DNA from: Pascua guehoae
Taxonomy: Eukaryota > Basidiomycota > Tremellomycetes > Trichosporonales > Trichosporonaceae
DNA: 64,000 bases
Reading direction: 5' to 3'
Assembly: GCA_001600415.1 (NCBI GenBank)
Contig: BCJX01000001.1
Coordinates: 1,832,040 to 1,896,039 of the forward strand
A model generated the notes under the pieces. The model had not been told where the DNA came from and did no database searches. It worked only from the letters and a program-made list of their open reading frames with translations. The position numbers and the translations under genes were made by a program. Of this stretch, positions 10,526 to 21,500 are shown one piece after another (position 1 is the stretch's first letter; each line of letters begins with the position of its first letter).

Positions 10526-12419
10526 ATGTTTGCAGGCCTCAACACAAACACAAACTACAGCCTGTACGCCGTCCCTGCGGCCTTTGGCCTGGCGTGAGTC
10601 CTCCGTCACAGCGTCGCGGGGCGTGGCAGCGTCGCGTCCGCGGTCTCTAGTCGAATCTGGCGTCTGTCATCACCAGACATTGTCACAGCGATGCCTCGTA
10701 GACCATTCCATGCTCGTCTGGCTTGATCGTACACCGTCCACGCGATCCACGGCCCAGCTCTCGCCCACTCCGTCACCCCACTCCGTCGCCCTAACCGCTC
10801 GCCCACTCCGTCACCATCAACCCCCTCCCTTCGCCCCACTCCCCCCGTCTACCCCTCCCCNNNNNNNNNNNNNNNNNNNNNNNNNNNNNNNNNNNNCCCC
10901 ACCCCTCACCCCGCCTAACACCCAGGTTCGCCCCCCACCTCTACGCCGTCATGCTCATCAACACGCAAAAGTCGCCCGGAAGGAGCGGCTTTGACTTTAG
11001 CGTAAGCCCAAACCAAAACCCCCGCGCCTCGTCCCACGCGTACTGATACGCAGTTCCCGAAACGATCGCGGGAGCGGATTAGCGACGCGGGCCTCTCGCC
11101 CGAGCTGCAGGACCGGTACTTGCGCGCCGAGGCGGCGAATGATAATAGCTTTACGTGAGTGGGTGGGCGTGGGAGCGCGGGCGGGGTGTCGGGGTGGTGT
11201 TAGAGGTTCGGGGAGGGGTTCGGGGAGGGAGGGGGTGGGGTAGGCGCACGGGGAAGAGAGGGGCTAGGGGAGAGGACAGGAGAGGGGGAGAGTATGCAGG
11301 TGACGGGCGCGTTAGGACGGTGGGCGGCGGGTGGGACTTGAAGCCTGGGTCTATGCCAGAGGGCGCTTGGCGGCGTGTGTCGTGCATCCTGGGTCGTGGG
11401 TTTTATTTCCACCGTGGCTCTACGTCTCTTCCGTGGGCTTGGAGTTGGCACTGAGAGCATATTCCGTCCATTGCGCTGCTTGTACGTCGGCCTGGGGCTG
11501 GGTTCGTGCATTAGCAGCCCGCGGCATCGCGACCGAGCGTCGATGTTGGATTTGGGGTGCGATTTTCGCTAGGGGGTGGATTGTGGCTGCCGTATGAGGA
11601 CGTGGGGAGGTTCTGGCCAGCTTGGGGGCCGAGGCTGAGTAGATGGGGAGACAGGATTGTGGCGACGGATGTGACGACAGATGTGGCGAAGGATGTGGCA
11701 ACGAATGTGGTGACGGTGTGGCGGTTGTGTACCGCGAGCATTCTCTGAGCGAGAGTAATTGGAGCATGGGAGATATCGGAAACAGGGGGAGCGATTTCTC
11801 GAGGTTTGAGAGCTCGATTGAGAGCGGCGTCTCGGGAGCCATCTCTGTCGAGCCCACAATACCGGAGAGACATATCATCACTCGCATTACCACCACTCTG
11901 CCCCGCTTATCCCTATCCCCCCCCCCCCCCCCCCCCCCCCCTCGAGCCCACTTGCCATGCCCTCCACCCGATGAAACCCCCCAAACGTCAAGTTTCACCA
12001 CTAACACACCCAGCGCGCTCCCCCTGTTCGCCGCCGCCGTCGTCGCAGGCAACCTCGCGCGCCTCCCGACCAAGACGCTCAACACGACCGTCGCAGTCTA
12101 CCTCGCCGCGCGCTTCGCGTTCAACGCGCTCTACATTTACGGCACGAACAGTGAGTCGACAGAAGAGCTTTGCGTCTGCACGGCACGAATGTCGAGTCGG
12201 GCAGGGTGACGGCACAATGGTGCCTCTGTCTTTGGTCCTAGTGCCCCCCATTCTTTGTCCACCGACAAACTCGACCAGACTCCTTTCTTGTCTAATGGAC
12301 CCCTTTTTCGCTCACACCCAGACGCGGCTGGTATCGGGCGCAGTGTCGCGTGGTTTACGAGCATGGCCGCTGCGCTCTCGCTCTACTGGAAGGCTGCGAC
12401 GAGGTTTGCAGACCTCTGA
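10526..12419 (+). CDS. MAPEG family membrane protein
   Basis: Five exons (10526-10593, 10926-11001, 11054-11154, 12014-12150, 12322-12419) join in frame to 159 residues, the usual MAPEG length. It has four hydrophobic segments: around residues 12-32 (YAVPAAFGLAFAPHLYAVML), 75-95 (PLFAAAVVAGNLA), 105-125 (VAVYLAARFAFNALYIYG) and 132-150. Between the first two sits a fungal MAPEG signature, FPKRSRERISDAGLSPELQD and RAEAANDNSFTALPLF. MAPEG proteins include glutathione S-transferases and peroxidases of lipid electrophiles in ER or outer mitochondrial membranes; the exact activity here is not determined. Intron 1 contains a 36-base assembly gap flanked by C-runs. Intron 3 is 859 nt with a 25-nt C-run. 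Confidence 0.85.
10861..10896. other. Assembly gap (36 N) inside a C-rich intron tract
   Basis: The gap is flanked by CCCC on both sides and lies in MAPEG intron 1, upstream of CTAACACCCAG at 10915-10925. The true sequence is probably a homopolymeric or near-homopolymeric C tract that sequencing or assembly could not cross. Confidence 0.8.
11917..11941. repeat. 25-nt poly-C tract in MAPEG intron 3
   Basis: An uninterrupted C run lies on the transcribed sense strand, about 70 nt before the acceptor at 12013. It belongs to the set of intronic poly-C tracts in this window. Confidence 0.9.
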
Positions 12420-12550
12420 GCGCAGGGAATAGGCGGTTGTTTGGTACACGACACGGAGTGGTTTGGCAGAAGACAAAAAGTGGCAGAAGACGAAGTGATT
12501 TGCAGAAGATACAAGAAATGAACCTTGGAACTCGCAAGTGGCGTGGTTGT

Positions 12551-12605
12551 GCCGTGTGTGTCTGGCCGTGTGTCTGGCCGTGTGTCTGGCCGTGTGTGTC
12601 TGGCC
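12551..12605. repeat. Short tandem repeat, GCCGTGTGTCTG-type
   Basis: Four units of 12-14 bp: GCCGTGTGTGTCTG, two copies of GCCGTGTGTCTG, then GCCGTGTGTGTCTG again. It is located 3' of the MAPEG gene. Confidence 0.85.
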
Positions 12606-12904
12606 ACGGCATCTTTCAGTCTGCAGTCTTGGAGCGGCGAGCCGAAAATGCACAGACTAAATACGTCCACAGCTACCGCGTTCAGACTGTGCTGAAAATT
12701 CTGGATACATCAGATACAGTGTCATGACTACGGCGCCTGCGGGCAGGCATGCGAGGGCCGACCATTGTCGGTATGCAGGTTGGATGGAGTGAGACGGTGG
12801 CGGTCGGAGATGCGGGGAACGCCGCGAGGTCGGGGATGCTGGGAGGTCGTAGGAGGCCGGGTCGAGGTTGTCGAGGTTGATGCCGAGGTGTGCCAGCCAA
12901 GGCG

Positions 12905-13050
12905 GGGTTAGGTTGAGGCGACGGTTAAGTGGTTGAGGCGACGGTTAGGTGGTTGACGCGACGGTGAGGTGGTGTTGAGGAGTTGAGGCGAGGGTTAGGT
13001 CGTGTTGAGGTGTTGAGGTGTTGAGGTGTTGAGGTGCTGAGGTTTGACAT
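12905..13050. repeat. Minisatellite based on GTTGAGGCGACGGTTAGGTG
   Basis: Roughly 20-bp units GTTGAGGCGACGGTTAGGTG, with single-base variants, cover about 12912-12970. They grade into short GTGTTGAGGT units up to about 13045. It lies just downstream of the MED10 stop, so part may be transcribed as 3' UTR. Confidence 0.8.
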
Positions 13051-13167
13051 GTGAGGTGTCGAGTTCGCGAGGATGGCAGAAAAGCTGACTCGATCCAGGG
13101 CAGGCAACAGCCGATACCGCTGCCTGCCCGAGTCGACACCGCGCGCACCGCGATACCTTGCCAGTCC

Positions 13168-14558
13168 TCATCGCGCAGCCTTGCCGTGGTGCCCATTGGC
13201 CACGTCGACCTCGACCATGTCGTCCTCCTTGTCGCCTGGTCCTTTAGCCTCGTCGTTCTCGCTCGGTGCGTCCGGTCGCGCCACGACTGGGTCTGGTTCT
13301 CGGTCTGGTTCTCGGCCTCGTTCGAGCTCTCCTCCTGGCTCTCCTTCTGGCTCTCCTTCTCCCTTTGCCCTTCCGTCTGCGTCTCCGTCTGGGTCCCCGC
13401 CTCTAATCCGATCCCCGTCTCCTGCTCGATCCCCGTCTCCTGCTCGATCGCCATCTCCGCTTTCCGGCCCGACGGCATCCCCTTGGCCCGCGTCTAGTTC
13501 CATTCCTTGTTCTCCTTCTCCCTCTCCCCCACGCTCTCCGAGTAGGCTCGCAGGGGGCTCGGATACCACCGCGGCCAGCACGGGCTCTCCGTCGCCCCCA
13601 TCGCCCACGGCGTCGGTTAATACCATCTCCACGTCTCCCTGTCCGTCTCCGACCTCGTCTACGCCTCCGTCCCCGCCTCCGTCTCCAACTCGCTCGGCCG
13701 TGTCTCCCGGTTCTGCTCCCCCTGCAGACCCATCGTCCACGCCCAACACCTCCCTCGCCTCACTTCCCTTCACACCCTCGCCCATTTCTGCCCCACCTCC
13801 ACTCGCCTCCACGCTCCCGTTGGCGACCGCAACCATCCCTATGTCCTCGCTCTCGCCCGCCCTAAGGCCCACGTCCACGCCCCCGCCCTCGCGACCCGTG
13901 TGGTCCCGCCCCTGGCCGTTCTGGCCGATATCGTGCGTCCCGGCGCCCTCACCATTCTCGTCGTCGGGCTTGTGTCGCCGTGGCGGCATCGGCACGCCGG
14001 GGAACGCCTCGGTGATGGACTCTTGCAGCTGGCGGCGGAAGCTCTGTGCGTTAGCGGGTGAGCTCACGAGTGGAGCGAGCCTGCGCGGTGAAGGGTAACG
14101 AGCAGGGTAACGAGCCCAGGAGATCACAACTTGTGCTGCAGCCACCGGTGTGCAACCCAGCTGAACAGTCGAGAGAGAACAACAATGCAGGCGAGCTTTG
14201 TTGCAGGGCGCTGTTGGGATTCGTGATTCCTCCCCATACCATCTGTCGGCCAGTGCGCAGCCATAGCTAGGCCACAAATCGGCACAGGATAATGCACTCT
14301 GCCGGACCAGTCGTTCCGTACCAGTCCATCCGTAACCATCTCCAACCCACCTCGAGACCAAGGACGCGCCCGAGCGCATACTGGTTCTCGCCCGTCGCGC
14401 GACTCAGCGCCGTCTTGGTGTACTGGTGCGGGTTCTTGTACCGGTCGACGTGGCTGGAGTCAGCGGTGTGGCGTGGCTGTGGGTCTAGTCCTCGTCAATG
14501 ACAAAGGGAGCCGGGTCCAAGTGATCTCCCCTTGACCCGACCCAGACTCCCCTGGCCT

Positions 14559-14606
<48 letters not shown>

Positions 14607-15425
14607 CCCCCCCCCCCCCCGCCCCGGGGGCCCGACGCAGACTCACTCAACGACGGTCCGGGGCACCGAGTCGGTGACCTGCGGCGCGAGGGCGGCGAGG
14701 TTGATGAGCGCCTGGTTGATTTTCGCCCTGGAGTTAGTGGTCAGGTCGAGGTGGATGCAAGTTGTTGATGCCGATGGAGTGCGTTGTCTCCCGGCGCATC
14801 TCCACCATTGTCTCCATCATCGTCGCTCGTCTTCGGCCCGCAGCATACGCTTGCTCATCTCCTCCTGGGCTCTCTTTCCTCTTGTCCCTCTGCTCGTATA
14901 AACGCTGCTCGCCGCCTTTCGCCGCCGTTCTCTGAGCCTTCCTCTGCAGCCTAGCTGCCTCGCCTATGCCTTGTGTCCCAGCCGCTCCCACCCTCTGCTT
15001 TTCTCCTCTCCACCTGGCTCTTCCTCCGCGCCTCGCCTCTCCGCTCCACATCTCCCGTTGTGTCTCTACCACTCGTCCACTCCCCCTTGCCGCCCATCCC
15101 ACTCCCACTGGGCACATCCCACACCAATCCCAATACCACATCCCACACCAATCCCACTACCACATCCCAATACCACGTTCCAACTCGCACATCCCAATCC
15201 AACCCCAACTTCCGAGCCCACTCACAAATGCCCCGGCACAGCCTCCTCCATCCCCTGCCCGACCTCGCCGGCACAAATCTCCATCTCGTACAGGTCCTGG
15301 CTGAGGCGGAGGAGCTGCGCCTCGAGCTCGGCGCGGAGGCGTGCCGGGTCGGCGGGCGCCGGCGGCGCGCCCGGGAACGGCGAGGGGGCGGGCGAGGGCA
15401 GGTGCGGCGCGGATGGGGGCTGCAT
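13168..15425 (-). CDS. MED10: Mediator complex subunit 10 with a long low-complexity tail
   Basis: Proposed exons 15425-15226, 14727-14647, 14453-14351 and 14043-13168 join in frame to 419 residues. The first ~145 residues look like a complete MED10 (yeast Nut2): an N-terminal helix (LRAELEAQLLRLSQDLYEME), AKINQALINLAAL, then KNPHQYTKTALSRATGENQY and ALGRVLGLE followed by SFRRQLQESITEAFPG. MED10 is an essential middle-module subunit of Mediator, bridging activators and RNA polymerase II. After residue ~150 there is a ~270-residue tail rich in Gly, Asp and Glu with short repeats such as GDGDRAGDGDRAG and GEPEGEPGGE. Known MED10 proteins are mostly about 130-200 residues, so the tail is unusual; it could be real or the product of an unrecognised intron or stop. 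Intron 2 holds a poly-C run on the + strand (poly-G in the transcript). Confidence 0.8.
14560..14625. repeat. Long poly-C tract (46 + 14 C) in MED10 intron 2
   Basis: A 46-nt C run at 14560-14605, a single G, then 14 C. It is antisense to MED10, so the pre-mRNA carries poly-G within intron 14646-14454, a likely G-quadruplex-forming sequence. Confidence 0.9.
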
Positions 15426-15852
15426 TGTGGGGTTGTACGAGCGGTGGGCGGGTGTGGGTGGGGGTGGGGGTGTGGATGTATCGGATGTCGGTTCGTGGTT
15501 CTGTCGTTCGCAATGTTCGCTGTGTTATGGTTCGATTGTGGTGTGGGTTTGCGGGATGGCAAGAGCCGGTGCGAAACCGGTGGCAAACGTGAATCGATAT
15601 CGAGTATCCGCGATGGCTATGCAGCTACACTATGCAGCTTGCTACAGCTATGCAGTTGTAGTCGCCGTGGATCCGGTCGTGTGGAAGGTGTATGTGTAGA
15701 AAGTGATGGAGTGAATGACACCAAAACACCAAAGACTGACGCCGAATCTCGTGCCCCGCCCACCCAAGCCGCCGACCACATGACCCACCCCACCCTGCCT
15801 GGCCTGGCTGATAAAAGCCCAAGTCGCCGATCGTCCAACACCCACAACCACC
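15426..15852. other. Divergent promoter region, MED10 / HRT3
   Basis: 427 bp lie between the two start codons. On the HRT3 side, TGATAAAAG at about 15808 lies some 45 bp before the ATG and could act as a TATA-like element. No other motif can be assigned. Confidence 0.45.
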
Positions 15853-18300
15853 ATGACACACGATACGGCCGCGCGCCTCGCGTCGCTCTCGCTCGACAGG
15901 CAGGACGTGGGTGGCCCCTCCCCCTCCTCCACGCCAACCTCGACATCGACATCGACTCCAACCTCCACCGCCGACGCCGACGCCGCTGAACCTCCAGAAC
16001 CGAAAGCCGCCGCCGATGCCGACACCGACGCCGACGCCGAGCGCGAGCTGGAGCGCTTCCGCGCCGAGTGGCGGCAGGAAGTGGCCGCCAAGCACAAGCA
16101 GGGCGTCAGTGTCGGCCCCGTGCGGTGGAAGGGGCAGACGGACGGTGTCACGGCTGCTGTGGTGGAGGGTACCGGTACCGGTACGAGTCTGAGTCAGCGT
16201 GGACCGGGGACGAGTCCGAAGCGCGTGACGAGTCCAAAGCGCACGACGAGTCCAAAGCGCCCGGCAAAGGCTGCGAGTACGAGTCCCAGCACGAGTCCGA
16301 GGAGTACGAGCCCGACCAAGGCGCCCGGGAGTCCCAAGAAGGCAAAGGGGAAACATGTCGGGCACGTCGTCGGGCACGGTGGGGCACGGAGGGGGGAGGC
16401 TAACGGCGTCGAGCCGGGGTACAGAGATACAGAGGCCGGGGCCGGGTCGGGGGCGATCCCGGGGGCGAGGGCGATCCCTATTCCGTCTGCCTCGGGCTCT
16501 GCCTCGGGCTCCGCAGAACCACACGCGCACGCCGCCCACACCCACACTCACGCGCCGTCGTCCCGCCTCTCGTCGTCGCCGACGAAGATCCCCTTCCCGA
16601 CCGTCCGGGGGCGGCCCGACCGCGTGGCCGCGGTGGCGACGTACGCGTCCGCGGTCGAGGCCGAGCAGAGCGGGCGGCTCAACGACGCGCTGCAGCTGTA
16701 CCGGCGCGCATTCAAGCTCGACGACAATGTGGACCGTCTGTGGACTCTGGCCGTCAAGCGCGACGAGGCTGCGGCGGAGGCTGCGGGCGAGGCCGACGAG
16801 GTCGCGGGCCCGGGGTCGGGGGACGTGGTGGACCCCGCGGCGCGGGCGGACGAGCCGTACGCGTTCCGAAGGCATATTCAAGTCCACCCCGACTATGACC
16901 GGCACGGAGCCGAGGACGAGCACGGTGTCGGTGTCGGCGTCACCCCCGCCGTTACTGGGGCAGACTCGCCCTCCCAGCCAGTATCCCGCCTCACGGCCCT
17001 CCTCGCGTCCACCCCCGCAGGCACAACCTTCTCGCCCGCCGACGACGCCCTCCCGCTCCCGCTCGCGCGCCTCCCGGCCGAACTCGTCGAGCGCGTCCTC
17101 GCCCACCTCGACGTCGCGTCCATTGAGCGCTTTGCACTCACCTGCTGGCGCGCGCGGCGGCTCAGTGCCGAATGCGGCCGGTGGCGCGCACTCGTCCACG
17201 AACTCTACCGCCCGCCCATGGCGCGTATCGCCCCGCCCCAGCTCGCGCGCAGGCACGCGGGCGAGTGGCGCACCGCGTTTGTCGAAGAGGACCGGCTGAG
17301 GTTGGACGGGTGCTATATTGCCGTATGCCATTATATCCGCCCGGGCGCCGGCGAGCAGTGGGTCGCGATTACGCATATGAGTGAGTTCAGGAGACGGGCC
17401 GTTAGGCCCGTCGAGCGGCGTGGGCGCTCGACCTGCGGGTGGGCGTGGGTCGGCCCGGCTGGTGCTGTGCAGAGGGCGAGCCGAGAGGCGGGGACCGAGA
17501 CGGAGCATGACCTGTCCGACTCCGACATGGAGCTCTGCATGGCGAGCTCGGAGTGCTCAGTGTGCTCGGCAAGCATACCTCGAATCTTGTCACTTTCTTC
17601 TGCGTCTTCCATCTCACCCACCCCCACGCACACTGCCATCCCTCCTGCCAGGGGAGCGGGTCTCCGCAGCTACCCCCTCCTACATTATTCCACCACACCC
17701 CCCCCCCCCCTCCCCCTCTCCTCAACACCCCCCACCTTCTAACACACAGTCACATACCACCGCTTCCTGCGCTTCTACCCAGACGGCCTCGTCCTCTCCT
17801 TCCTGACCACCGACCACCCGTCCGACGTCGTCCCCGTCCTCCGCCCCAACCTGCGCGCAAAGGGCCTGCATATCGGCCGCTGGCGCCTGGTCCGTGCCGA
17901 CGAGCACGACGAGGATGTGCACGAGGGCCGGGGCGGTGAGAATGGCGCGGGCGTGGGCGCTAATGGGCACGCGGATAAGGACGGGGGCTCGGTCGTTAAT
18001 GGCGATAACTCAGCCGCTTCTCCGCCTACAGCTTCGGCCCCGGCCCCAGCGCCAGGTTCCAAGGGTGGCCCGCGCCGCCGGCCCAAAGTCGTCATTACCC
18101 AGCTGCTCGAGCCCGGGGCGGCTGTGCCAAAGTACGAGTTTGAAATGGAGCTCACGCTGCGCGAGACGAATCGCGGGCGGTGGAATAAACTCGACCTCGC
18201 GGCGTACAATTCCATCAACTTGGCCACGGGTGAGACGCTCGCCCTCTCCCTCCGACACCAGAAGCCATTCTACTTTTCAAAGTGGGTTGCCATGAGTTGA
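15853..18300 (+). CDS. HRT3: F-box protein Hrt3 / FBXO9-like (SCF ubiquitin ligase substrate receptor)
   Basis: Two exons (15853-17380, 17750-18300) encode 692 residues. After a disordered N-terminus rich in Ser, Thr, Ala and Asp comes a stretch with repeated TSPKR motifs (residues ~118-135), possible proline-directed kinase sites. A TPR-like helical pair lies near residues 258-300 (AVEAEQSGRLNDALQLYRRA). The F-box spans about residues 405-455 (LARLPAELVERVLAHLD, then ERFALTCWRARRLS). The C-terminal region fits the Hrt3/FBXO9 fold: GCYIAVCHYIRPG, then TYHRFLRFYPDGLVLSFLTT across the intron, EFEMELTLRETNRGRWNKLD and KPFYFSKW. This TPR plus F-box plus beta-rich order is diagnostic. FBXO9 orthologues target TOR/Tel2-pathway components; the substrate here is unknown. 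The intron contains a C-run just before CTAACACACAG. Confidence 0.9.
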
Positions 18301-18480
18301 GTGCGTGTCGCTGACGCCAGGGTGCGGTCGTACCATCCCGCTCTGTAAGGCAACCGTCGCAGAGCAGGTTGCAACAACAAATTGCAATGACAGATTGCTA
18401 CTGCATGATTCACTACCATCTCATACTGTACCCTCATCGGATGCACACAGCACTGCCAGCAGCTCTCACGTCCCGGTCGT

Positions 18481-18555
18481 CCCCTCGTCCACACTCCCCT
18501 CGTCCACACTCCCCTCGTCCACACTCCCCTCGTCCACACTCCCCTCATCCACACT
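18481..18555. repeat. 15-bp tandem repeat between convergent stop codons
   Basis: Five units of CCCCTCGTCCACACT (the fifth has CTCATCC) fill the space between the HRT3 stop (18300) and the HFM1 stop (18564). The array ends within 10 bp of the HFM1 stop codon, so it lies in the 3' UTR of HFM1 and possibly of HRT3. Confidence 0.9.
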
Positions 18556-18563
18556 CCACGCTC

Positions 18564-21500
18564 TCACTCGTCTCGGTCGCCCACCAGCTCGTCGATCCAA
18601 TCGAAAAAGTCGTCGGCCGGCGCGGGCGAGGCTGAGCGCGTCGCAGCTGCTGGTGCTAGAGTCAGTGTTGCCAGGATTGGCAACTCACCTATCTCGGGGG
18701 TAACGACACGTCCACCAGTTTCGTGGGGCACATTCGGCTTCGGCGCTTCGCTTTGCTCGCGTGAACCGTTGAGAGACCCATTAGTACTGGATGCGGAGCC
18801 GAAGCGCCGCTCGACAGACACTCGTGACTTGACAGCACCAAATCCCTTGGCCACAATAGGCTTGGGCGTGCTCGTCTGTGTTGAGCGAGCAGGCAACGTC
18901 GTACCCTGCACAGGAGGCGACGCGGGCGCAGTCAACCACTTTGGCGCGGTAGACACCTTGGGCGCGGTAGTCACCTTGGGCGTAGTAGACGGCTTCGCCT
19001 TGGGCGGAGGCGTGGGCGACCGGGAGAGCGCTGGAGTCTTTTCGATAAAGTACTGCTCAAACTCGTCAAAGCTGTCGCCATCCTCCTCATCGTCACCCTC
19101 CTCGGCCTCGTCGTCGATAAACTTGGACACGCCGAGTCGTGGCCGTTTGCGCTTGTCTTTCGGGCGGCGACGAGGGGCGGATGGCTGCGATCGCTTCTTT
19201 GGATTGGTGAGGTCGATGAGCTCGTCGTCGCTGCTGAAGATCTCCTCGGGTTCTGGTGAGTGCGGGAGGAACAGCGGCTCTTTCTCTGGCTTGCCCGATG
19301 CCGCCTTGCTACTCGATGCTTCAGCCTTGGCTGGCTTGCCGTTGGACTTTGCGTGGGTCGAATTCGGCGGCTTGCCATTTAGACCAGACGCCTTCTGCCA
19401 AGTCACATCCGCAGACGCGTCCGCTGGCAGGCGTGAGGGAGGCTCAGGCTATAGTTAGCAGCGCCACAGTCGGAACGTCGCGACATACAATCGGCTTGGT
19501 TCCTGGCTTGGGGAACAGAGACGGGCTGATCTTTGGCTTGTACTCAAAGGTGCGTGAGACGCCAGCCTTCTCGTCGACTGAAAGTGTGAGATCAAACAGC
19601 CCTGTCACCAGTCATTCAACCTACTTCCCGCGACGGCAATAATACTTTCTTCGGGGTCGTACAATGTGACCTCGAGTATGAATTCTCGAGAGAGGTCGTT
19701 GAGTTTCTTGGTGCTACTTGTCAGCATCCAGGGCCCGCATCTAATCCTGGCCTCATGGCACTCACTCAATCCTCCTGAGATCCAGAAAACGGTTGTGGCG
19801 CGAGCTGATGAACAATGCCGTAAAGTTGTAAGACAAGACTTGTTCTCTGGGTGGGCGTCCTCGCTGAGCTTTGGTCTTGACCGTTCTCGTCAGCGAGCCA
19901 GTATTGAGAATCCTGACGCGCAGCCGAAGCACTGGAAACGAGTCTTCGTCCTCGTCAATGTCCTCCTGCCTGCCCGTGTTAGCCTTTTCAAGCGTCTCAG
20001 AACTGCTCACGAGAACACCAAAGTGAAGCGAGGTAGTAACTTGGCCGCTTCAACCACTTCATGACCAAAAGTTGCGTTGCGATTGAGCCACATGCCGAGG
20101 CGGTCTACTTCGACCTTGACAAGGTCGTCCCAAGTGCTGATGCCATTCGAACCAAGTACGGTGATCGATTTGGGGCCTGATACTTTAGCAGATTGGGTCA
20201 TCACACTCAATCTTACCAATTCGATCAATCTGGCGAAAGATTGTTGGCGAGTCCTCCCAAGCTTTACCGTTGATGGTACGGACGAGCTCCAGTGCCGACC
20301 TCGTGGCTTGTCCGTACTTTTTCTCAGATGCGACCAGTAGGATGGCTTTGGTCAGAGTCTGGGTCTACAAGTAAGAATGGGTACTCACCCCTGGCGATGC
20401 GCGGAGCAGAATTGAAAATGGCCACCTGTGTCTGGAGCGGGGACGCGTTTTCGGTCTTGGTGGCATACTTGTCCATGCTGACATTGCCAAATGTCACTTG
20501 TAGGTGAAGGAATACCTTGTCGCTGTTCTGTCAGCAGTGATTCATTAGATTCACTCACGCAAAGGTCTTGACATTGTCTTGAATGGGGAACCGGATCTCC
20601 TCACTTGTACGCAGTTTGTTTAGCACAGCGCCTTCTCCTTGTCGAATACGCAAACTACTAAACCTAGGAGGTGAGCGGTCATCGCACTGCTGCACTTACT
20701 CAGAAGCTCCCGCAAGAATCTCGAGAAGGTCTACGAGGCTGGACTCTGGGTCCATGTTGATAATATTGCGCATCTGCAGAGTTAGGTGTGATTTGTGAAA
20801 ATTCACCCACCGTCGCGTATGCAATGAAGCTTTGGCTCATGATCTTTCCACAGCTCGTGGGGTGCAGACCCTCCTTCAGTGCCTGAGCCTCGGGGTCATC
20901 GGTCTCCTCGTACTTGACGAAATCGTGCTGCTCGAGAGCATTGAGAGCATTCTGACCTGTTAGTGGCACTTCCACGTGAGTGAACATACCTCCACATAGC
21001 GATCCAAGGTTTCGGTCCAGGTCTTGGAATGGTCCTTGACGAGTTTACTGATGTAGTGCTTGGGGTTTTGCTGAATGCGAATCCACAGGAATGAGCTGCG
21101 GTCAGTGATGGGTCTGGACGCCACGACCTACTTTCGCAACCACTCCTGGGCGGTTTGTAGCGACGTGATAGTTTGAAGACCAATCTCGCTGTTGATGTCT
21201 GTATGGGTTAGACAAGTTTTCAACTACCGGAAACCCACGTTCGGTAAGATGCTCGTGGAGGCAACTTTCGAGGTTGGTCCGGGAGTGCAGCATGTCTTGG
21301 AACTGCCACGTTAGTCACAACCAGTTGGGTGCTTTACCTTCTTCTTCTTGCTGTTTTGGCACATGATCACCACTGTACCCGACGTGTCGTACTGAGGTCG
21401 ACCTGCGCGGCCCATCATTTGCTGCAGGTTAGCACCATTCGTCCTAGTCTCTCACTTGGATGTCAATGTCGCTATAGTCCTGGAAGCCGCTTTGTCCCTG

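Larger units (their letters stand above)
12420..13167. other. Intergenic region between convergent MAPEG and MED10 genes
   Basis: No gene is supported. The region contains a GTGTGTCTGGCC-type repeat (12551-12605) and a GTTGAGG-based minisatellite (about 12905-13050). Confidence 0.6.

Noticed and set aside
13073..14098. Long + strand open frame rich in Ser, Pro and Arg
   Set aside because: It lies opposite the MED10 tail and is explained by the GC-rich repeat composition. No conserved motif is present and the minus-strand frame continues directly from a clear MED10 domain.
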